From Streptomyces sp. NBC_01335 (lineage in GTDB: Bacteria > Actinomycetota > Actinomycetes > Streptomycetales > Streptomycetaceae): a stretch of 64,000 nt of DNA. The position numbers were made by a program, and so were the translations under genes. Positions 23,388-36,645 of this stretch are shown here, one piece after another. Every line of letters starts with the position of its first letter. Within the stretch, counting starts at the first letter, position 1. The notes below the pieces were generated by a model that saw only the letters and a list, made by a program, of their open reading frames with translations, had not been told where the DNA came from and searched no databases. The stretch spans positions 1,178,001 to 1,242,000 of the forward strand of contig NZ_CP108370.1 of assembly GCF_035953295.1 (NCBI RefSeq), written 5' to 3'.

Positions 23388-23536
23388 CGCCGGGCCGGCG
23401 GGGAGGGACCTGAGAGGGTCTCCCCCCGTCGGCCCGTCGTCGTATCCGGCTCCCCACGGCCCCACATGGCCCCACAACCCCTCATCCGCCCCGGAGGGCC
23501 GCCTCCAGGGCTCCCTGGGGGCGGCACCGGACATGC

Positions 23537-23575
23537 CGAAGGCCCGCGGTCGGGTCGGTCGACCGCGGGCCTTCG
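23537..23575. terminator. Terminator between bldD and nusB, 15-bp stem
   Basis: CGAAGGCCCGCGGTC (23537-23551) pairs perfectly with 23561-23575 around a 9-nt loop. It lies 25 bp beyond the nusB stop on the minus strand. Confidence 0.8.
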
Positions 23576-23600
23576 TCGGCTGAAGCTCAGCGCCTCGGAG

Positions 23601-24032
23601 CTACTGCTCGCGGCGCAGGTTCGGCTTGAGGTCCTTGAAACGGGCCAGCATGCCGTTCACGAAGGACGGGGAGTCGTCCGTGGAGAACTCCTTGGCGAGC
23701 TGGACCGCCTCGTCGATGACGACGGCGTCCGGCGTCTCGTCCATCCAGATCAGCTCGTACGCGCCGAGCCGGAGGATGCTGCGGTCGACGACCGGCATAC
23801 GGTCGATCTCCCAGTCCACGGCGTACGTGACGATGAGGTCGTCGATCCGGTTCGCGTACCGCGCGTACCCCTCGACGAGTTCCATCGTGAATTCGCCGAC
23901 CGGGGGCTGACGGTCGTCGGTCCGCGAGTGCCGGACCCAGTCCGCGAGGACCGTCTGCACGGACTCACCGCGCTGGTCGGCCTCGAAGAGGATCTGGAAG
24001 GCGCGCTTGCGGGCCTTGTTCCGGGCAGCCAC
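23601..24032 (-). CDS. nusB: Transcription antitermination factor NusB
   Basis: Binds boxA RNA with NusE (S10) in rRNA antitermination. The 143-residue all-helical protein begins VAARNKARKRAFQILFEADQ, the family N-terminus. Its typical core is WEIDRMPVVDRSILRLGAYE and VVIDEAVQLAKEFSTDDSPS, followed by the VNGMLARFK end. GTG at 24032 lies 2 bp after the efp stop, so both genes share a transcript. The long open frame upstream is an out-of-frame shadow of efp. Confidence 0.96.
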   Translation of the reverse strand: MAARNKARKRAFQILFEADQRGESVQTVLADWVRHSRTDDRQPPVGEFTMELVEGYARYANRIDDLIVTYAVDWEIDRMPVVDRSILRLGAYELIWMDETPDAVVIDEAVQLAKEFSTDDSPSFVNGMLARFKDLKPNLRREQ

Positions 24033-24034
24033 GG

Positions 24035-24601
24035 TTAGCTGTTCACCCGGCCGAGGTAGTCGCCCGTACGGGTGTCGACCTTGATCTTCTCGCCGGTGGT
24101 GATGAAGAGCGGCACGCCGATCTCGTAACCGGTCTCCAGGGTGGCGGGCTTGGTGCCGCCGGTGGAGCGGTCGCCCTGGACGCCCGGGTCGGTGTGCTGG
24201 ATGGTCAGCTCGACGGCGGCGGGCAGCTCCACGTAGAGCACCTCGCCCTCGTGCTGCGCGACCGAGGCGGTGAAGCCCTCGATGAGGAAGTTGGCGGCGT
24301 CGCCGACCGACTTGCGGTCGACCATCAGCTGGTCGTACGTGTCCATGTCCATGAAGACGAAGTACTCGCCGTCCATGTACGAGAACTGCATGTCCCGGCG
24401 GTCGATGGTGGCCGTTTCGACCTTCACGCCGGCGTTGAACGTCTTGTCGACGACCTTGCCGGAGAGCACGTTCTTGAGCTTGGTGCGCACGAAGGCCGGG
24501 CCCTTGCCGGGCTTGACGTGCTGGAACTCGACGACGGACCAGAGCTGGCCTCCGTCGAGCTTGAGCACCAGGCCGTTCTTGAGGTCGTTCGTGGAAGCCA
24601 C
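24035..24601 (-). CDS. efp: Translation elongation factor P
   Basis: Relieves ribosome stalling at polyproline stretches. The 188-residue protein has three beta-barrel domains and begins [20 protein letters not shown]. The tip loop that contacts the P-site tRNA reads [12 protein letters not shown], with Lys33. The Pro-Gly-Lys-Gly-Pro form is the actinobacterial type reported to work without lysine modification. The C-terminal signature ([20 protein letters not shown]) is intact. Several proteins here have proline runs that would need EF-P, for example the P-loop protein at 25832 and PriA. Confidence 0.97.
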   Translation of the reverse strand: MASTNDLKNGLVLKLDGGQLWSVVEFQHVKPGKGPAFVRTKLKNVLSGKVVDKTFNAGVKVETATIDRRDMQFSYMDGEYFVFMDMDTYDQLMVDRKSVGDAANFLIEGFTASVAQHEGEVLYVELPAAVELTIQHTDPGVQGDRSTGGTKPATLETGYEIGVPLFITTGEKIKVDTRTGDYLGRVNS

Positions 24602-24651
24602 GGTTGCGGAATCTCCTGGACTGAAAGCTGGTGGACGGCCAAGAACGCGCG

Positions 24652-25758
24652 CTAGAGCGCGAGCAGCTCCTTGGTCGTAATGGTGAGTAGCTCGGGTCCG
24701 CCGTCCGCCTCGGGGCGCACGACGAGCGTGTCATCGATCCGGACACCGCCCCGGCCCGGGAGGTGGACCCCCGGTCCGACGGTGACCGGCACGCAAGCGT
24801 CCAGTTTACCCATGGCTGTCGGTGCCAGCTGCGGGTCCTCGTCGATTTCGAGTCCCACCCCGTGCCCGGTGCGGGGCGAAAGCCCCTCGCCGTGCCCCGC
24901 GGAGTCCAGCGGATGACGGGCCGCGTGGTCCACTTCACGGTAGGTGGCGTCCGGCAGCAGGGCCTCCCGCCCACCGCGCTGAGCGGCGAAAACGAGGTCG
25001 TACAGCTCGATCTGCCACTCCGCCGGGGCGGTGCCGATGACGAAGGTGCGGGCGATCTCGCAGCGGTAGCCGCGGTAGCTCGCGCCGAGGCAGACGCTGA
25101 GGAAATCGCCTTCCTCGACCCTGCGGTCGGTGGGCCGGTGACGACCCTGGCCGGAGTTGGGCCCGGTGGCCACGGAGGTGGCGAAGGCGGGCCCCTCGGC
25201 GCCGTGGTCGACCAGCCGTCGCTCCAGCTCCAGGGCGAGATGGCGTTCGGTACGGCCGACGAGAATCGATTCGAGGAGCTCCCCCAGCGCCTGGTCGGTG
25301 ATCTCCGCCGCGATGCGCAGACAGGCGATCTCCTCCTCGTCCTTGACCACCCGCAGCTGCTCCACGGTGGTCCCGAGGTCGCCGAGGCGCAGCCTGGGGG
25401 CGGCGGTGGCCATGGCCCGGTGGCGGGCCACGGTCAGGTCGTGCTCCTCCACGGCGAGGCGCTCCGTCCCGTGCTCGGCGGCCAGGGAGGCGGCGGCGAT
25501 CGCCGCGTCCCCGCGCCCGCTCCCCAGCACCGAGACCCGCAGCGACTCGTCCGGGCGCCCGCGGGCCGGGTCGGCGGCCGGGGCGCGGGGGCAGAGCAGG
25601 ACGTCCTCGCCGGCGCCGAGCAGCAGGACGGCGCCGGGAGGCACCCCGCCGGCGAGATAGCGGACGTTGGCGGGGCGGGAGACCAGGGCGGCGGCCGATC
25701 CGGCGGCGGCGCACCGGTCGCGGACCAGCCCGCGGCGGACGGCGTACACCTCTGACAT
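24652..25758 (-). CDS. M24 (Xaa-Pro peptidase-like) protein with degenerate metal site
   Basis: The 368-residue protein has the pita-bread fold pattern of aminopeptidase P/prolidase: a creatinase-like N-terminal half and the M24 core from about residue 140. Four of five metal ligands are changed. The two aspartates of the D-x10-D pair are Cys223 and Glu234, the TxEPG glutamate is Gly328 (TVGPG), and the RIED glutamate is Asp342 (RIDD). Only His299 of GHGVG is kept, and the downstream histidine of EIHE is Asp306. Peptidase activity is therefore doubtful, and it may be a binding protein. ATG at 25758 matches the family N-terminus. It lies 50 bp upstream of efp. Confidence 0.88.
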   Translation of the reverse strand: MSEVYAVRRGLVRDRCAAAGSAAALVSRPANVRYLAGGVPPGAVLLLGAGEDVLLCPRAPAADPARGRPDESLRVSVLGSGRGDAAIAAASLAAEHGTERLAVEEHDLTVARHRAMATAAPRLRLGDLGTTVEQLRVVKDEEEIACLRIAAEITDQALGELLESILVGRTERHLALELERRLVDHGAEGPAFATSVATGPNSGQGRHRPTDRRVEEGDFLSVCLGASYRGYRCEIARTFVIGTAPAEWQIELYDLVFAAQRGGREALLPDATYREVDHAARHPLDSAGHGEGLSPRTGHGVGLEIDEDPQLAPTAMGKLDACVPVTVGPGVHLPGRGGVRIDDTLVVRPEADGGPELLTITTKELLAL

Positions 25759-25831
25759 GCCCCGAGCGTACGAGCGCATCCGCCACCCCGCCCGTCAGCG
25801 CTGTCCGACCGGGGAAGGCCGGACGGCTCGT

Positions 25832-26668
25832 CTACCAGGCGGGCGGGCTCGCCAGTGCGCGGGCGAGGACGTCGTCCAGCACGCGTGCCGTGGTCTCGAC
25901 GTCGTACGTCGAGTTGTCGATGATCGGCAGCCCGGAGCCGTACCACCCGGCCATCCTGCCGTGGATGCGGGCGACCTCCTCGTCGGAGAGGCGGCGGTTT
26001 CCGGTGCGGGCGGCGTTGCGCTCCAGGACGACCTCCAGGCCGGGCAGGAGGACCACCGGGAGCAGGCCGGGGCCGACGTGGCGCTTCCAGCCGCCGAGGC
26101 CGATGACGGGCCGGTCGGGGAAGACGGCGTCGTCGAGGATGCAGGAGATGCCGTTGGCCAGGAAGTTGCGGGCGGCGAAGCCGCAGGTGCGGCGGGCCAG
26201 CCGGTACTGGGCCTCGGACTGGTCGTTCCAGCCGGCCTGCGGATCGGCGAACCCGGAGCGTACCCATTCGCGTACGTCGTCCAGCGAGACGTGGGCCGTG
26301 GGCACCCGGCGGCGGGCGGCCCAGAGCTTGGCGACGGTGGTCTTCCCGGCGCCCGCCGGGCCGATCAGGAGGACGGCGAGGGTGGCGGCGCCGGTGCCGG
26401 GTTCGACGGGCTGCGCGGGCAGCGGCACGAGGCCGCCCGGCGGCAGCCGGAAGTGGCCGGTGACCTCGCGGGAGGGGGGTGCGGGCTGCTGGTCGGGGCC
26501 GGGCGCCGCCCAGCCCTGGGCCAGGGGCACCGGGGGGGCGGGGGGTGCCGGGGGTATCGGGGGCGGCGTGCCGGGGCCGCCGGGGTGCGGGGCGTGGTGC
26601 GGGCCGCCGACGGGGCCGTGTCCGGGCCGGTGGGGAGGCGGCAACGGAGCCCCCACTGCGTGCTGCAT
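25832..26668 (-). CDS. P-loop kinase-like ATPase with Pro/Gly/His-rich N-terminus
   Basis: The 278-residue protein has two parts. Residues 1-90 are low complexity, rich in Pro, Gly, His and Ala. Residues 95-278 form a P-loop domain with Walker A LIGPAGAGKTTVAK (GPAGAGKT at 103-110), then SLDDVREWVRSG and ILDDAVFPDR. This layout fits AAA/zeta-toxin/adenylylsulfate-kinase-like ATPases acting on a small substrate. I cannot name the substrate. It lies 73 bp upstream of the degenerate M24 gene, between the aro terminator and efp. No antitoxin-like gene is next to it, so a toxin role is not supported. Confidence 0.82.
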   Translation of the reverse strand: MQHAVGAPLPPPHRPGHGPVGGPHHAPHPGGPGTPPPIPPAPPAPPVPLAQGWAAPGPDQQPAPPSREVTGHFRLPPGGLVPLPAQPVEPGTGAATLAVLLIGPAGAGKTTVAKLWAARRRVPTAHVSLDDVREWVRSGFADPQAGWNDQSEAQYRLARRTCGFAARNFLANGISCILDDAVFPDRPVIGLGGWKRHVGPGLLPVVLLPGLEVVLERNAARTGNRRLSDEEVARIHGRMAGWYGSGLPIIDNSTYDVETTARVLDDVLARALASPPAW

Positions 26669-26722
26669 CCGGTGCCACTCCGTCTCGTGCGGTCAACTGG
26701 CGCTGGTCGGACGGCTACCGTA

Positions 26723-26760
26723 CCGCCCCGGGCGTTCACCGGGTGAACGGCCCGGGGCGG
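26723..26760. terminator. Terminator at the end of the aro cluster
   Basis: The arms CCGCCCCGGGC (26723-26733) plus GTTCACC (26734-26740) pair with GGTGAAC (26742-26748) and GCCCGGGGCGG (26750-26760), with one bulged G. The stem is about 18 bp, 83 bp after the aroQ stop on the minus strand. Confidence 0.8.
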
Positions 26761-26843
26761 CGCCGAGTGCCCGCGAGGGGGCGGACCATGCCGGTCGCGG
26801 CACTGTGCCCGGACGCGGGCCCGGGGCGGACGGTGACGCCGGG

Positions 26844-30099
<3,256 letters not shown>

Positions 30100-30195
30100 C
30101 GGTGCTCCTCGATGCTCGCGCGCAAAAACTGCAACGGCACGGCCGGGTGCGCGGCCCTGGCCCGCCGCCCCCGATCCTCCCACGACCTGAGGGGA

Positions 30196-30212
30196 GGACC
30201 GGCCCCCGGTCC
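30196..30212. terminator. Possible hairpin downstream of aroE
   Basis: GGACCGG (30196-30202) pairs with CCGGTCC (30206-30212) around a 3-nt loop, in the 191-bp spacer between aroE and aroC. The stem is short and the call is weak. Confidence 0.35.
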
Positions 30213-30290
30213 AGCAGACGGACGCTTCGTGTGCGTCCGTGTACGTCTCCGGGGCGGCTTCCGGGCCCGGCGAGGAGTCCGCGGCGGTGC

Positions 30291-31121
30291 TCAGCGCGCC
30301 GCCAGCGCGGCCTCTCCCGCCGCCCGCATGGCGGCCAGCGGCGCCGGGGAGCGGCCCGTCATCTGCTCGACCTGGAGGACCGCCTGGTGCACCAGCAGGT
30401 CGAGACCGCCGACCACGGCCCCGCCCCGGTCCGCCCAGGCGGCGGCGAGGGCGGTGGGCCAGGGCTCGTACAGCACGTCGAAGAGGGTGCCGGGAGTGTC
30501 CGGTACGGCGGCGGCGAGGGTGTCCGTGGTGCCGGCCGGGGTGGTCGCGACGACGAGCGGGGCGGCGAAGGCCTGGGCGGCCTCGGCCCAGTCGGCGACG
30601 ACGACGTCCACGCCGAGGCGTTCGCCCCAGCCGCGCATCTCGTCGGCGCGTGCGCGGCTGCGTACGTAGGTGGTGACCGGTCCCGTGCAGATCTGGGAGA
30701 GCGCGGCGAGCGCGGAGGAGGCAGTGGCGCCCGCGCCGAGGACGGCGGCGGACTCGGTCTTCTTCACGCCGCGTTCGCGCAGGGCCGCGACCATGCCGGG
30801 GATGTCGGTGTTGTCCCCGAGGCGTCGGCCGTCCTCGGTGAGGACGACGGTGTTGACCGCTTCGACCGAGGCCGCGGCCTCGCTGACGGTGTCCAGCAGC
30901 GGGATGACGGCCCGCTTGAGCGGCATGGTCAGCGACAGCCCCGCCCAGCCGGCGTCCAGCTTCTCCACGAAGTCGGTGAGCCCCGCCTCGTCCACGTCGA
31001 AGCGGTCGTACGACCAGTGGTCGAGGCCGAGTTCGGCGTACGCGGCCCGGTGCAGGGCCGGGGAGAGCGAGTGGGCGATCGGGGAGCCGAGGACCGCGGC
31101 GCGGCGGGGCTGGGGGATCAC
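30291..31121 (-). CDS. aroE: Shikimate dehydrogenase
   Basis: Reduces 3-dehydroshikimate to shikimate with NADPH. The 276-residue protein carries the shikimate-binding segment [18 protein letters not shown] near residue 11, LSLTMPLKR with the catalytic Lys near residue 69, and the nucleotide loop [15 protein letters not shown] near residue 126. The loop reads GAGATAS rather than the usual GAGGAAR, and the TMPLK segment departs from VTVPHK. The core catalytic Lys and the NTDIPGM Asp are kept. It overlaps the mltG stop by 4 bp, linking the shikimate genes to the upstream cell-wall gene. Confidence 0.93.
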   Translation of the reverse strand: MIPQPRRAAVLGSPIAHSLSPALHRAAYAELGLDHWSYDRFDVDEAGLTDFVEKLDAGWAGLSLTMPLKRAVIPLLDTVSEAAASVEAVNTVVLTEDGRRLGDNTDIPGMVAALRERGVKKTESAAVLGAGATASSALAALSQICTGPVTTYVRSRARADEMRGWGERLGVDVVVADWAEAAQAFAAPLVVATTPAGTTDTLAAAVPDTPGTLFDVLYEPWPTALAAAWADRGGAVVGGLDLLVHQAVLQVEQMTGRSPAPLAAMRAAGEAALAAR

Positions 31122-33031
31122 TGGTTCTTCTTCCGTTCTTCCTCGTATTCAGCCCTGTTGCGGTTCTGCTCCTCGTTGGTCTCCGCGAAGAGCGTGGTGT
31201 CCTCGTTGATCGACACGAAGTAGTACCAGGGGCCGGGAGTCGGGTTCATCGCCGAGTGCAGGGCATCGGCTCCGGGGTTGCTGATGGGGCCAAGCGGGAG
31301 GCCCTTGACGTAGTACGTGTTGTACGGGTCCTTGATCTTCCGGAGCTCGTCCACCCCGCCGACGTCGAGGGTGCTCTTGCCGGCGACGTAGTTGACCGTG
31401 GAGTCGAACTCCAGCCGGCCGACCGTCTCGCTGTTGTCGGGCTCCAGCCGGTTGTAGACGACGCGTGCCACCTTGTCGAAGTCGTGCTTGTACTTGCCTT
31501 CCTTCTGGACGAGGCTGGCGACGGTGATCAGTTGCAGCGGGCTCTTGAGGCCGAGCTTCTTGGCGGAGCCGGCGAGGTCAACCTTGCTGTACTCCTCGTC
31601 GGCGCGCTCGACCATCCGCTTCAGGGCGTCCTCGGGCTTGGAGCCCTTGGCGACCGGATAGGCCGCCGGGTAGAGGAAGCCCTCCAGCGGGTCCTTGATG
31701 TCCGGGTCGTCGTCCGCCCACTCCGGCAGCCCGAGGTTCTTGTACTGCGCCTGGGCGACCTTCTGGGTGGTGCCCTCCTTGAGCTCCAGCCGCTTGTCGA
31801 TCATCGCGTAGATCGCGGTGTTCCGGGTGCCCTCGGGGATCACCATGGTGTTCTGGCTCTTCGGGTCGAGCATCATCTTGACCGCGTTGGCCGCCGACAT
31901 CTGCTTGTTGAGGAGGTAGACGCCCGCCTGGATCGAGTTGCCCTTGGGGTTCGAGTTCTGGGCGGAGACGAAGGCGTCGACGGACTTGATGACGCCCTGC
32001 TTCTTCAGCTTGTTGGCGATGTCGTAGCCGAGCGCGTTCTTGGGGATCTCGACCTGGACCTGCGGGCCGGTGCCCATCCCCTCGTAGTCCTCGGGGGCGC
32101 CGAACTGCTGCTTCCAGTAGGAGTATCCGAAGTAGGACACCCCGCCGAGGCCGCCGACGAGGACCAGCGACACGACGAGGCAGGCGCAGCCGTTGCGGCT
32201 CTTCTTCTTGCCCTTGGTACGGCCGCCGCGCCGGCCGGAGCGCGGGTCGTCGTCGTACTCGGAGTCCGCGCCGTCCTCCGGATCGGAGTCCCGGTCCGCC
32301 TCGTCGGAGGCGTTCTTGCCGCGGCCACCGCGGCCGCGCCGCTCTTCCGGTGTGTCTGCGCCGGTGAAGAAGGGGTGCGTCTCCTCCACCGGCTCGTCCG
32401 GGTCCCAGTCCGTCTGCGGTTGGGGCTCGGGTTCCGGTGCCGTGCGGCGGCCCGGCGGCTGCGGCGGCGGGAAGGCATCCGCGGTGGCGTACTGGTCGCC
32501 GGGGCCGCCGTAGCTCTCCGCCGGGTAGCCGTACGGGTCGTGGGGCTGGGCCCCGTACGGCATGGCGGGCTGCTGACCGGTGTCCCAGCCCTGGCCCTGG
32601 TCGTAGCCGGGCTGCTGGGGGTCGTACGGCTGCTGAGGGTCGTACGACTGCTGCTGCCCGTACGGCTGCTGCTGTTGTTCGTAGGGCTGCTGCTGCCCGT
32701 AGCCGCCCTGGGGCTGCTGTTGCTGCTGGTACGGCTGCTGCTGTTGGTGCTGCTGATGCCCGTAGGGGTCCTGGGGATTGCCGTAACCCTGCTGCGGGTA
32801 TGCCTGCTGCTGGGCGTACGGGTCCTGGGGGTTGCCGTAGCCCTGCTGGTGCTGGGCGTACGGATCCTGGGGGTACTGCTGCTGATGCTGCGGGGCGTAG
32901 GGGTCCTGCGGATGACCGCCGTAGGAGTTCTGGCCCTGTGACGCTTCCTGGGCCGCCCAGCCCGGGTCCCCCTGGAGGGGATCCTCGGGATGCCACGGTT
33001 CGGGGCCTGCGCCCCGGCCATACTCAGTCAT
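31118..33031 (-). CDS. mltG: Endolytic murein transglycosylase MltG with long Gln/Tyr/Pro-rich cytoplasmic tail
   Basis: Membrane-bound lytic transglycosylase that cuts nascent peptidoglycan strands. The 637-residue protein has three parts. Residues 1-190 are low complexity in Gln, Tyr, Pro and Gly, with repeated PQDPY and QQPY units. Residues 200-280 are charged, and the membrane segment is at about 282-304 ([20 protein letters not shown]). The YceG/MltG domain follows to the end. The catalytic glutamate is Glu511 in [12 protein letters not shown]. The tail is far longer than in E. coli MltG (about 340 residues in total). It is coupled by overlap to aroE and follows ruvX by 98 bp. Confidence 0.93.
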   Translation of the reverse strand: MTEYGRGAGPEPWHPEDPLQGDPGWAAQEASQGQNSYGGHPQDPYAPQHQQQYPQDPYAQHQQGYGNPQDPYAQQQAYPQQGYGNPQDPYGHQQHQQQQPYQQQQQPQGGYGQQQPYEQQQQPYGQQQSYDPQQPYDPQQPGYDQGQGWDTGQQPAMPYGAQPHDPYGYPAESYGGPGDQYATADAFPPPQPPGRRTAPEPEPQPQTDWDPDEPVEETHPFFTGADTPEERRGRGGRGKNASDEADRDSDPEDGADSEYDDDPRSGRRGGRTKGKKKSRNGCACLVVSLVLVGGLGGVSYFGYSYWKQQFGAPEDYEGMGTGPQVQVEIPKNALGYDIANKLKKQGVIKSVDAFVSAQNSNPKGNSIQAGVYLLNKQMSAANAVKMMLDPKSQNTMVIPEGTRNTAIYAMIDKRLELKEGTTQKVAQAQYKNLGLPEWADDDPDIKDPLEGFLYPAAYPVAKGSKPEDALKRMVERADEEYSKVDLAGSAKKLGLKSPLQLITVASLVQKEGKYKHDFDKVARVVYNRLEPDNSETVGRLEFDSTVNYVAGKSTLDVGGVDELRKIKDPYNTYYVKGLPLGPISNPGADALHSAMNPTPGPWYYFVSINEDTTLFAETNEEQNRNRAEYEEERKKNQ

Positions 33032-33129
33032 CGATCCCCTTGAGCCGCGAGACGCGCTTTCCGTCTCTTCGCTTCGCCGTGCGGGCTTTCGAACACCGCA
33101 GCATCGCGCGGAACGTTACCGTATCGCGA

Positions 33130-33615
33130 TCACAGCACCACTTCGACGCCCTCGCCCGGTGCATGCCCTGACGCCCGTTCGGACTCCAGCGCATTCTGCA
33201 GGATCACCACGGCGGCGGCCTGGTCGATGACGGAACGCCCCTTCTTGGACCGCACGCCCGAAGCGCGCAGCCCCTGGCTCGCCGTCACCGTGCTCATCCG
33301 CTCGTCCACCAGCCGCACCGGCAGCGGGTGCACCGAGCGGGCGAACACCTGGGCGAACGCACGGATCTTGGCCGCGGCGGGACCCTCCCCGCCGCCCAGG
33401 GACCGGGGGAGGCCGATGATGACCTCGATCGGCTCGTACTCCTCGACGATCTGGCCGAGCCGCCGGTGGGCGGCCGGGACGTCACGTCCCGGCACGGTCT
33501 CCACCGGCGTCGCCAGGATGCCGTCGGGGTCGCACGAGGCGACCCCGATCCGGGCGTCCCCGACGTCGATCGCGAGCCTGCGTCCGCGACGCATCGGGGC
33601 ACTCTCCTCGGTCAT
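33130..33615 (-). CDS. ruvX: RuvX / YqgF-type Holliday junction resolvase family protein
   Basis: RNase H-fold nuclease family implicated in 16S rRNA 5'-end processing, also annotated as a putative Holliday junction resolvase. The 161-residue protein begins [20 protein letters not shown], with the first catalytic Asp in [10 protein letters not shown]. It has the [17 protein letters not shown] motif, the glutamate in [13 protein letters not shown], and a C-terminal Asp in [16 protein letters not shown] at 33615 overlaps the alaS stop by 4 bp. The long frame upstream is an out-of-frame shadow of alaS. Confidence 0.94.
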   Translation of the reverse strand: MTEESAPMRRGRRLAIDVGDARIGVASCDPDGILATPVETVPGRDVPAAHRRLGQIVEEYEPIEVIIGLPRSLGGGEGPAAAKIRAFAQVFARSVHPLPVRLVDERMSTVTASQGLRASGVRSKKGRSVIDQAAAVVILQNALESERASGHAPGEGVEVVL

Positions 33616-36281
33616 GCGGTCTCGGTGACCAGGCGCTCGACCGCGGCGACGGCGTCGCCGATGGCCTCGGGGTTCTGGCCGCCGCCCTGGGCGACGTCCG
33701 GCTTGCCGCCGCCACCGCCGCCGAGGGTCTTGGCGGCCGCGCGCACCAGGTCGCCGGCCTTGAGGCCCCGCTCGCGGGCGGCCTCGTTGGTGGCGATGAC
33801 CGTCAGCGGGCGGCCGCCCGCGGTGGTGAAGAGGGCCACCACGGCGGCCCGGCCGCCCTGGATGCGACCGCGCACGTCGAGCACCAGCTTGCGCAGGTCG
33901 TCGGCGGAGGTGCCGTCCGGCACCTGGCCGGTGACCAGGGCGACCCCGCGTACGTCCTTGGCGGACTCGACCAGCCCGGCGGCGGCCTGGAGGACCTTCT
34001 CCGCGCGGAACTTCTCGATCTCCTTCTCGGCGTCCTTCAACTTGCCGAGCATGGAGGAGATCTTCTCCGGCAGCTCCTCGGAACGGCCCTTGACCAGCTC
34101 CTGGAGCTGGGCGACGACCGTGTGCTCCTTGGCGAGGAAGTTGTACGCGTCCACGCCCACCAGGGCCTCGATGCGGCGCACCCCGGAACCGATGGAGGAC
34201 TCGCCGAGCAGCTTCACCAGACCCAGCTGGGCGGTGTTGTGGACGTGCGTGCCGCCGCACAGCTCCTTGGAGAAGTCGCCGATGGTGACGACCCGGACCC
34301 GCTCGCCGTACTTCTCGCCGAACTCGGCGATGGCGCCCTGCTTCTTGGCCTCGTCGATGGACATGACCTCGGCCTGGACGTCGAGCTCCCGGGAGAGGAC
34401 CTCGTTGATCTTCTGCTCGACGTCGACGAGGACCGTGCCGGGAACGGCGGCGGGCGAGCCGAAGTCGAAGCGGAAGCGGCCCGGGGAGTTCTCCGAACCG
34501 GCCTGGGCGGCCGTCGGGCCGAGGGCGTCGCGCAGCGCCTGGTGGGTGAGGTGGGTGGCGGAGTGGGCGCGGGCGATGGCCCGGCGGCGCGTCACGTCGA
34601 TCGTGGCGTACGCGGACGAGCCCACGGTCACCTCGCCGACCTGGACGACACCCTTGTGCACGCTGACACCGGGGACCGGCTTCTGGACGTCGCGGACCTC
34701 CACGACGGCACCGCTGTCGAGGCGGATGCGGCCGGTGTCGGCGAGCTGGCCGCCGCCCTCGGCGTAGAAGGGGGTGCGGTCGAGGACGACCTCCACCTCG
34801 TCGCCCTCGGTGGCGGCGGGCGAGGGCACACCGTTGACGAGGAGGCCGACGACGGTCGACTCGCCCATGGTGGTGGTGTAGCCCGTGAACTCCGTGGCGC
34901 CGGCGGCGTCGGCGACCTCGCGGTAGGCGGAGAGGTCGGCGTGGCCGGTCTTCTTGGCGCGGGCGTCGGCCTTGGCCTTGTCGCGCTGCTCCTGCATGAG
35001 GCGGCGGAAGCCGTCCTCGTCGACGGCCAGGCCCTGCTCGGCGGCCATCTCCAGGGTCAGGTCGATCGGGAAGCCCCAGGTGTCGTGGAGCAGGAACGCC
35101 TTGTCGCCGGCGAGGACCTGGCCGCCCGCGGCCTTGGTCTCGGTGACGGCGGTCTCCAGGATGTTGGTGCCGCCCTTGAGGGCCTTCAGGAAGGCGGTCT
35201 CCTCGGCGAGCGCGACCGTCTCGATGCGCTTGCGGTCGGTCAGGAGCTCCGGGTACTGCTGCCCCATCGTGTCGATGACGACGTCGATCAGGTCCTGCAC
35301 GACGGCACCGGAGGCGCCCATGAGGCGCATGTTGCGGATGGCGCGGCGCATGATGCGGCGCAGCACGTAGCCGCGGCCCTCGTTGCCCGGGGTGACGCCG
35401 TCACCGATGAGCATGACGGAGGTGCGCATGTGGTCGGCGACCACGCGCATGGAGACGTCCGTGGTGTGCGCGGCGCCGTAGCGGACGCCGGTGAGCTCGG
35501 TGGCCTTGTCCATGACGACGCGCAGGGTGTCGGTCTCGTACATGTTCTGCACGCCCTGCAGGATCATCGCGAGGCGTTCGAGGCCGAGACCGGTGTCGAT
35601 GTTCTTGGACGGCAGGTCCCCGAGGATCGGGAAGTCCTCCTTGCCGTCGCCGGCGCCGCGCTCGAACTGCATGAAGACCAGGTTCCAGATCTCCACGTAG
35701 CGCTCGTCGTTGACGGCCGGGCCGCCCTCGACGCCGAACTCGGGGCCGCGGTCGTAGTTGATCTCGGAGCAGGGTCCGCAGGGGCCGGGGACGCCCATGG
35801 ACCAGAAGTTGTCCTTCTTGCCGAGCCGCTGGATGCGCTCGGAGGGCACGCCGATCACGTCGCGCCAGATCGTCTCGGCCTCGTCGTCGTCGAGGTAGAC
35901 GGTGATCCAGAGCTTCTCCGGCTCCAGGCCGTAGCCGCCGTCCGCCACGGAGCTGGTGAGCAGCTCCCAGGCGTGCTTGATGGCGCCTTCCTTGAAGTAG
36001 TCGCCGAAGGAGAAGTTGCCGCACATCTGGAAGAACGTGCCGTGGCGGGTGGTCTTGCCGACCTCTTCGATGTCCGGGGTACGGACGCACTTCTGCACGC
36101 TGGTGGCGCGGGGGGCGGGCGGCTTGGCCTCACCGAGGAAGTACGGCTTGAAGGGCACCATGCCCGCGTTGACCAGCAGCAGAGTCGGGTCGTCCGCGAT
36201 GAGCGACGCCGAAGGGACGACGGTGTGGCCGCGCTCCTCGAAGTAGCTCAGCCAGCGACGGCGAATTTCGGCCGACTCCAT
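33612..36281 (-). CDS. alaS: Alanyl-tRNA synthetase
   Basis: Charges tRNA-Ala and edits mischarged Ser and Gly. The 889-residue protein begins [20 protein letters not shown]. Class II motif regions are evident ([37 protein letters not shown]). The editing-domain zinc ligands are in HSATHLTHQ and CGGTHVHNT, and a C-terminal oligomerisation domain ends with a Gly-rich stretch [14 protein letters not shown] typical of the family. Its start overlaps the preceding DUF6167 gene's stop by one base (TGATG), and ruvX follows with a 4-bp overlap. Confidence 0.98.
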   Translation of the reverse strand: MESAEIRRRWLSYFEERGHTVVPSASLIADDPTLLLVNAGMVPFKPYFLGEAKPPAPRATSVQKCVRTPDIEEVGKTTRHGTFFQMCGNFSFGDYFKEGAIKHAWELLTSSVADGGYGLEPEKLWITVYLDDDEAETIWRDVIGVPSERIQRLGKKDNFWSMGVPGPCGPCSEINYDRGPEFGVEGGPAVNDERYVEIWNLVFMQFERGAGDGKEDFPILGDLPSKNIDTGLGLERLAMILQGVQNMYETDTLRVVMDKATELTGVRYGAAHTTDVSMRVVADHMRTSVMLIGDGVTPGNEGRGYVLRRIMRRAIRNMRLMGASGAVVQDLIDVVIDTMGQQYPELLTDRKRIETVALAEETAFLKALKGGTNILETAVTETKAAGGQVLAGDKAFLLHDTWGFPIDLTLEMAAEQGLAVDEDGFRRLMQEQRDKAKADARAKKTGHADLSAYREVADAAGATEFTGYTTTMGESTVVGLLVNGVPSPAATEGDEVEVVLDRTPFYAEGGGQLADTGRIRLDSGAVVEVRDVQKPVPGVSVHKGVVQVGEVTVGSSAYATIDVTRRRAIARAHSATHLTHQALRDALGPTAAQAGSENSPGRFRFDFGSPAAVPGTVLVDVEQKINEVLSRELDVQAEVMSIDEAKKQGAIAEFGEKYGERVRVVTIGDFSKELCGGTHVHNTAQLGLVKLLGESSIGSGVRRIEALVGVDAYNFLAKEHTVVAQLQELVKGRSEELPEKISSMLGKLKDAEKEIEKFRAEKVLQAAAGLVESAKDVRGVALVTGQVPDGTSADDLRKLVLDVRGRIQGGRAAVVALFTTAGGRPLTVIATNEAARERGLKAGDLVRAAAKTLGGGGGGKPDVAQGGGQNPEAIGDAVAAVERLVTETA

Positions 36282-36637
36282 CAGTGGTCCTCATTCCGGT
36301 TGTTCGAGTTGTAGGGGAGGGTGCGGTACAGGGGTGCCTCGTCCGCGCGGGGCGCGGGCGAGGCCGCTCCGACGGCGCGGTGACGCCGGACGGGAAGCTC
36401 CGGGTCGACCGGTGCGTCCAGGCCCAGCGCTCCGCCGAGTTCGGCCTCGCGCCGGACCATGCCCTCGCGTACGTCGAGGGCGAAGTCCTTGAGCCGGTGG
36501 CCGGTCTCGATCGCCTTCTCCGCGGCCTGCGCCGCGAGGCTCTCGGGGCTGAGCTGCTTGATCTTGCGGTTCACCTTGGTGGTGGCCCATACGCCGGCGG
36601 CCGCGCCGGCGGTGAACCACAAGGTTCGGCGGAACAT
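36281..36637 (-). CDS. DUF6167-type small membrane-associated protein
   Basis: A 118-residue protein beginning [20 protein letters not shown], a short hydrophobic N-terminal segment (residues 6-19) that may be a membrane anchor or pore-like helix. A charged helix ([20 protein letters not shown]) and a Pro/Arg-rich tail follow. It resembles the small actinobacterial proteins named DUF6167, which have no known function. It sits between the DUF948 gene (8 bp upstream) and alaS (1-bp overlap), so it is co-translated with alanyl-tRNA synthetase. Confidence 0.8.
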   Translation of the reverse strand: MFRRTLWFTAGAAAGVWATTKVNRKIKQLSPESLAAQAAEKAIETGHRLKDFALDVREGMVRREAELGGALGLDAPVDPELPVRRHRAVGAASPAPRADEAPLYRTLPYNSNNRNEDH

Positions 36638-36645
36638 CGCTGGTT

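Noticed and set aside
25832..26668. Zeta-toxin-antitoxin system
   Set aside because: The P-loop core looks kinase-like, but there is no small antitoxin gene beside it and the flanking genes are core genes.
32590..32900. Gln-codon repeats in mltG considered as a CRISPR or tandem-repeat element
   Set aside because: The repeats encode an in-frame Gln/Tyr/Pro-rich tail in the mltG reading frame, with variable unit length and no spacer structure.
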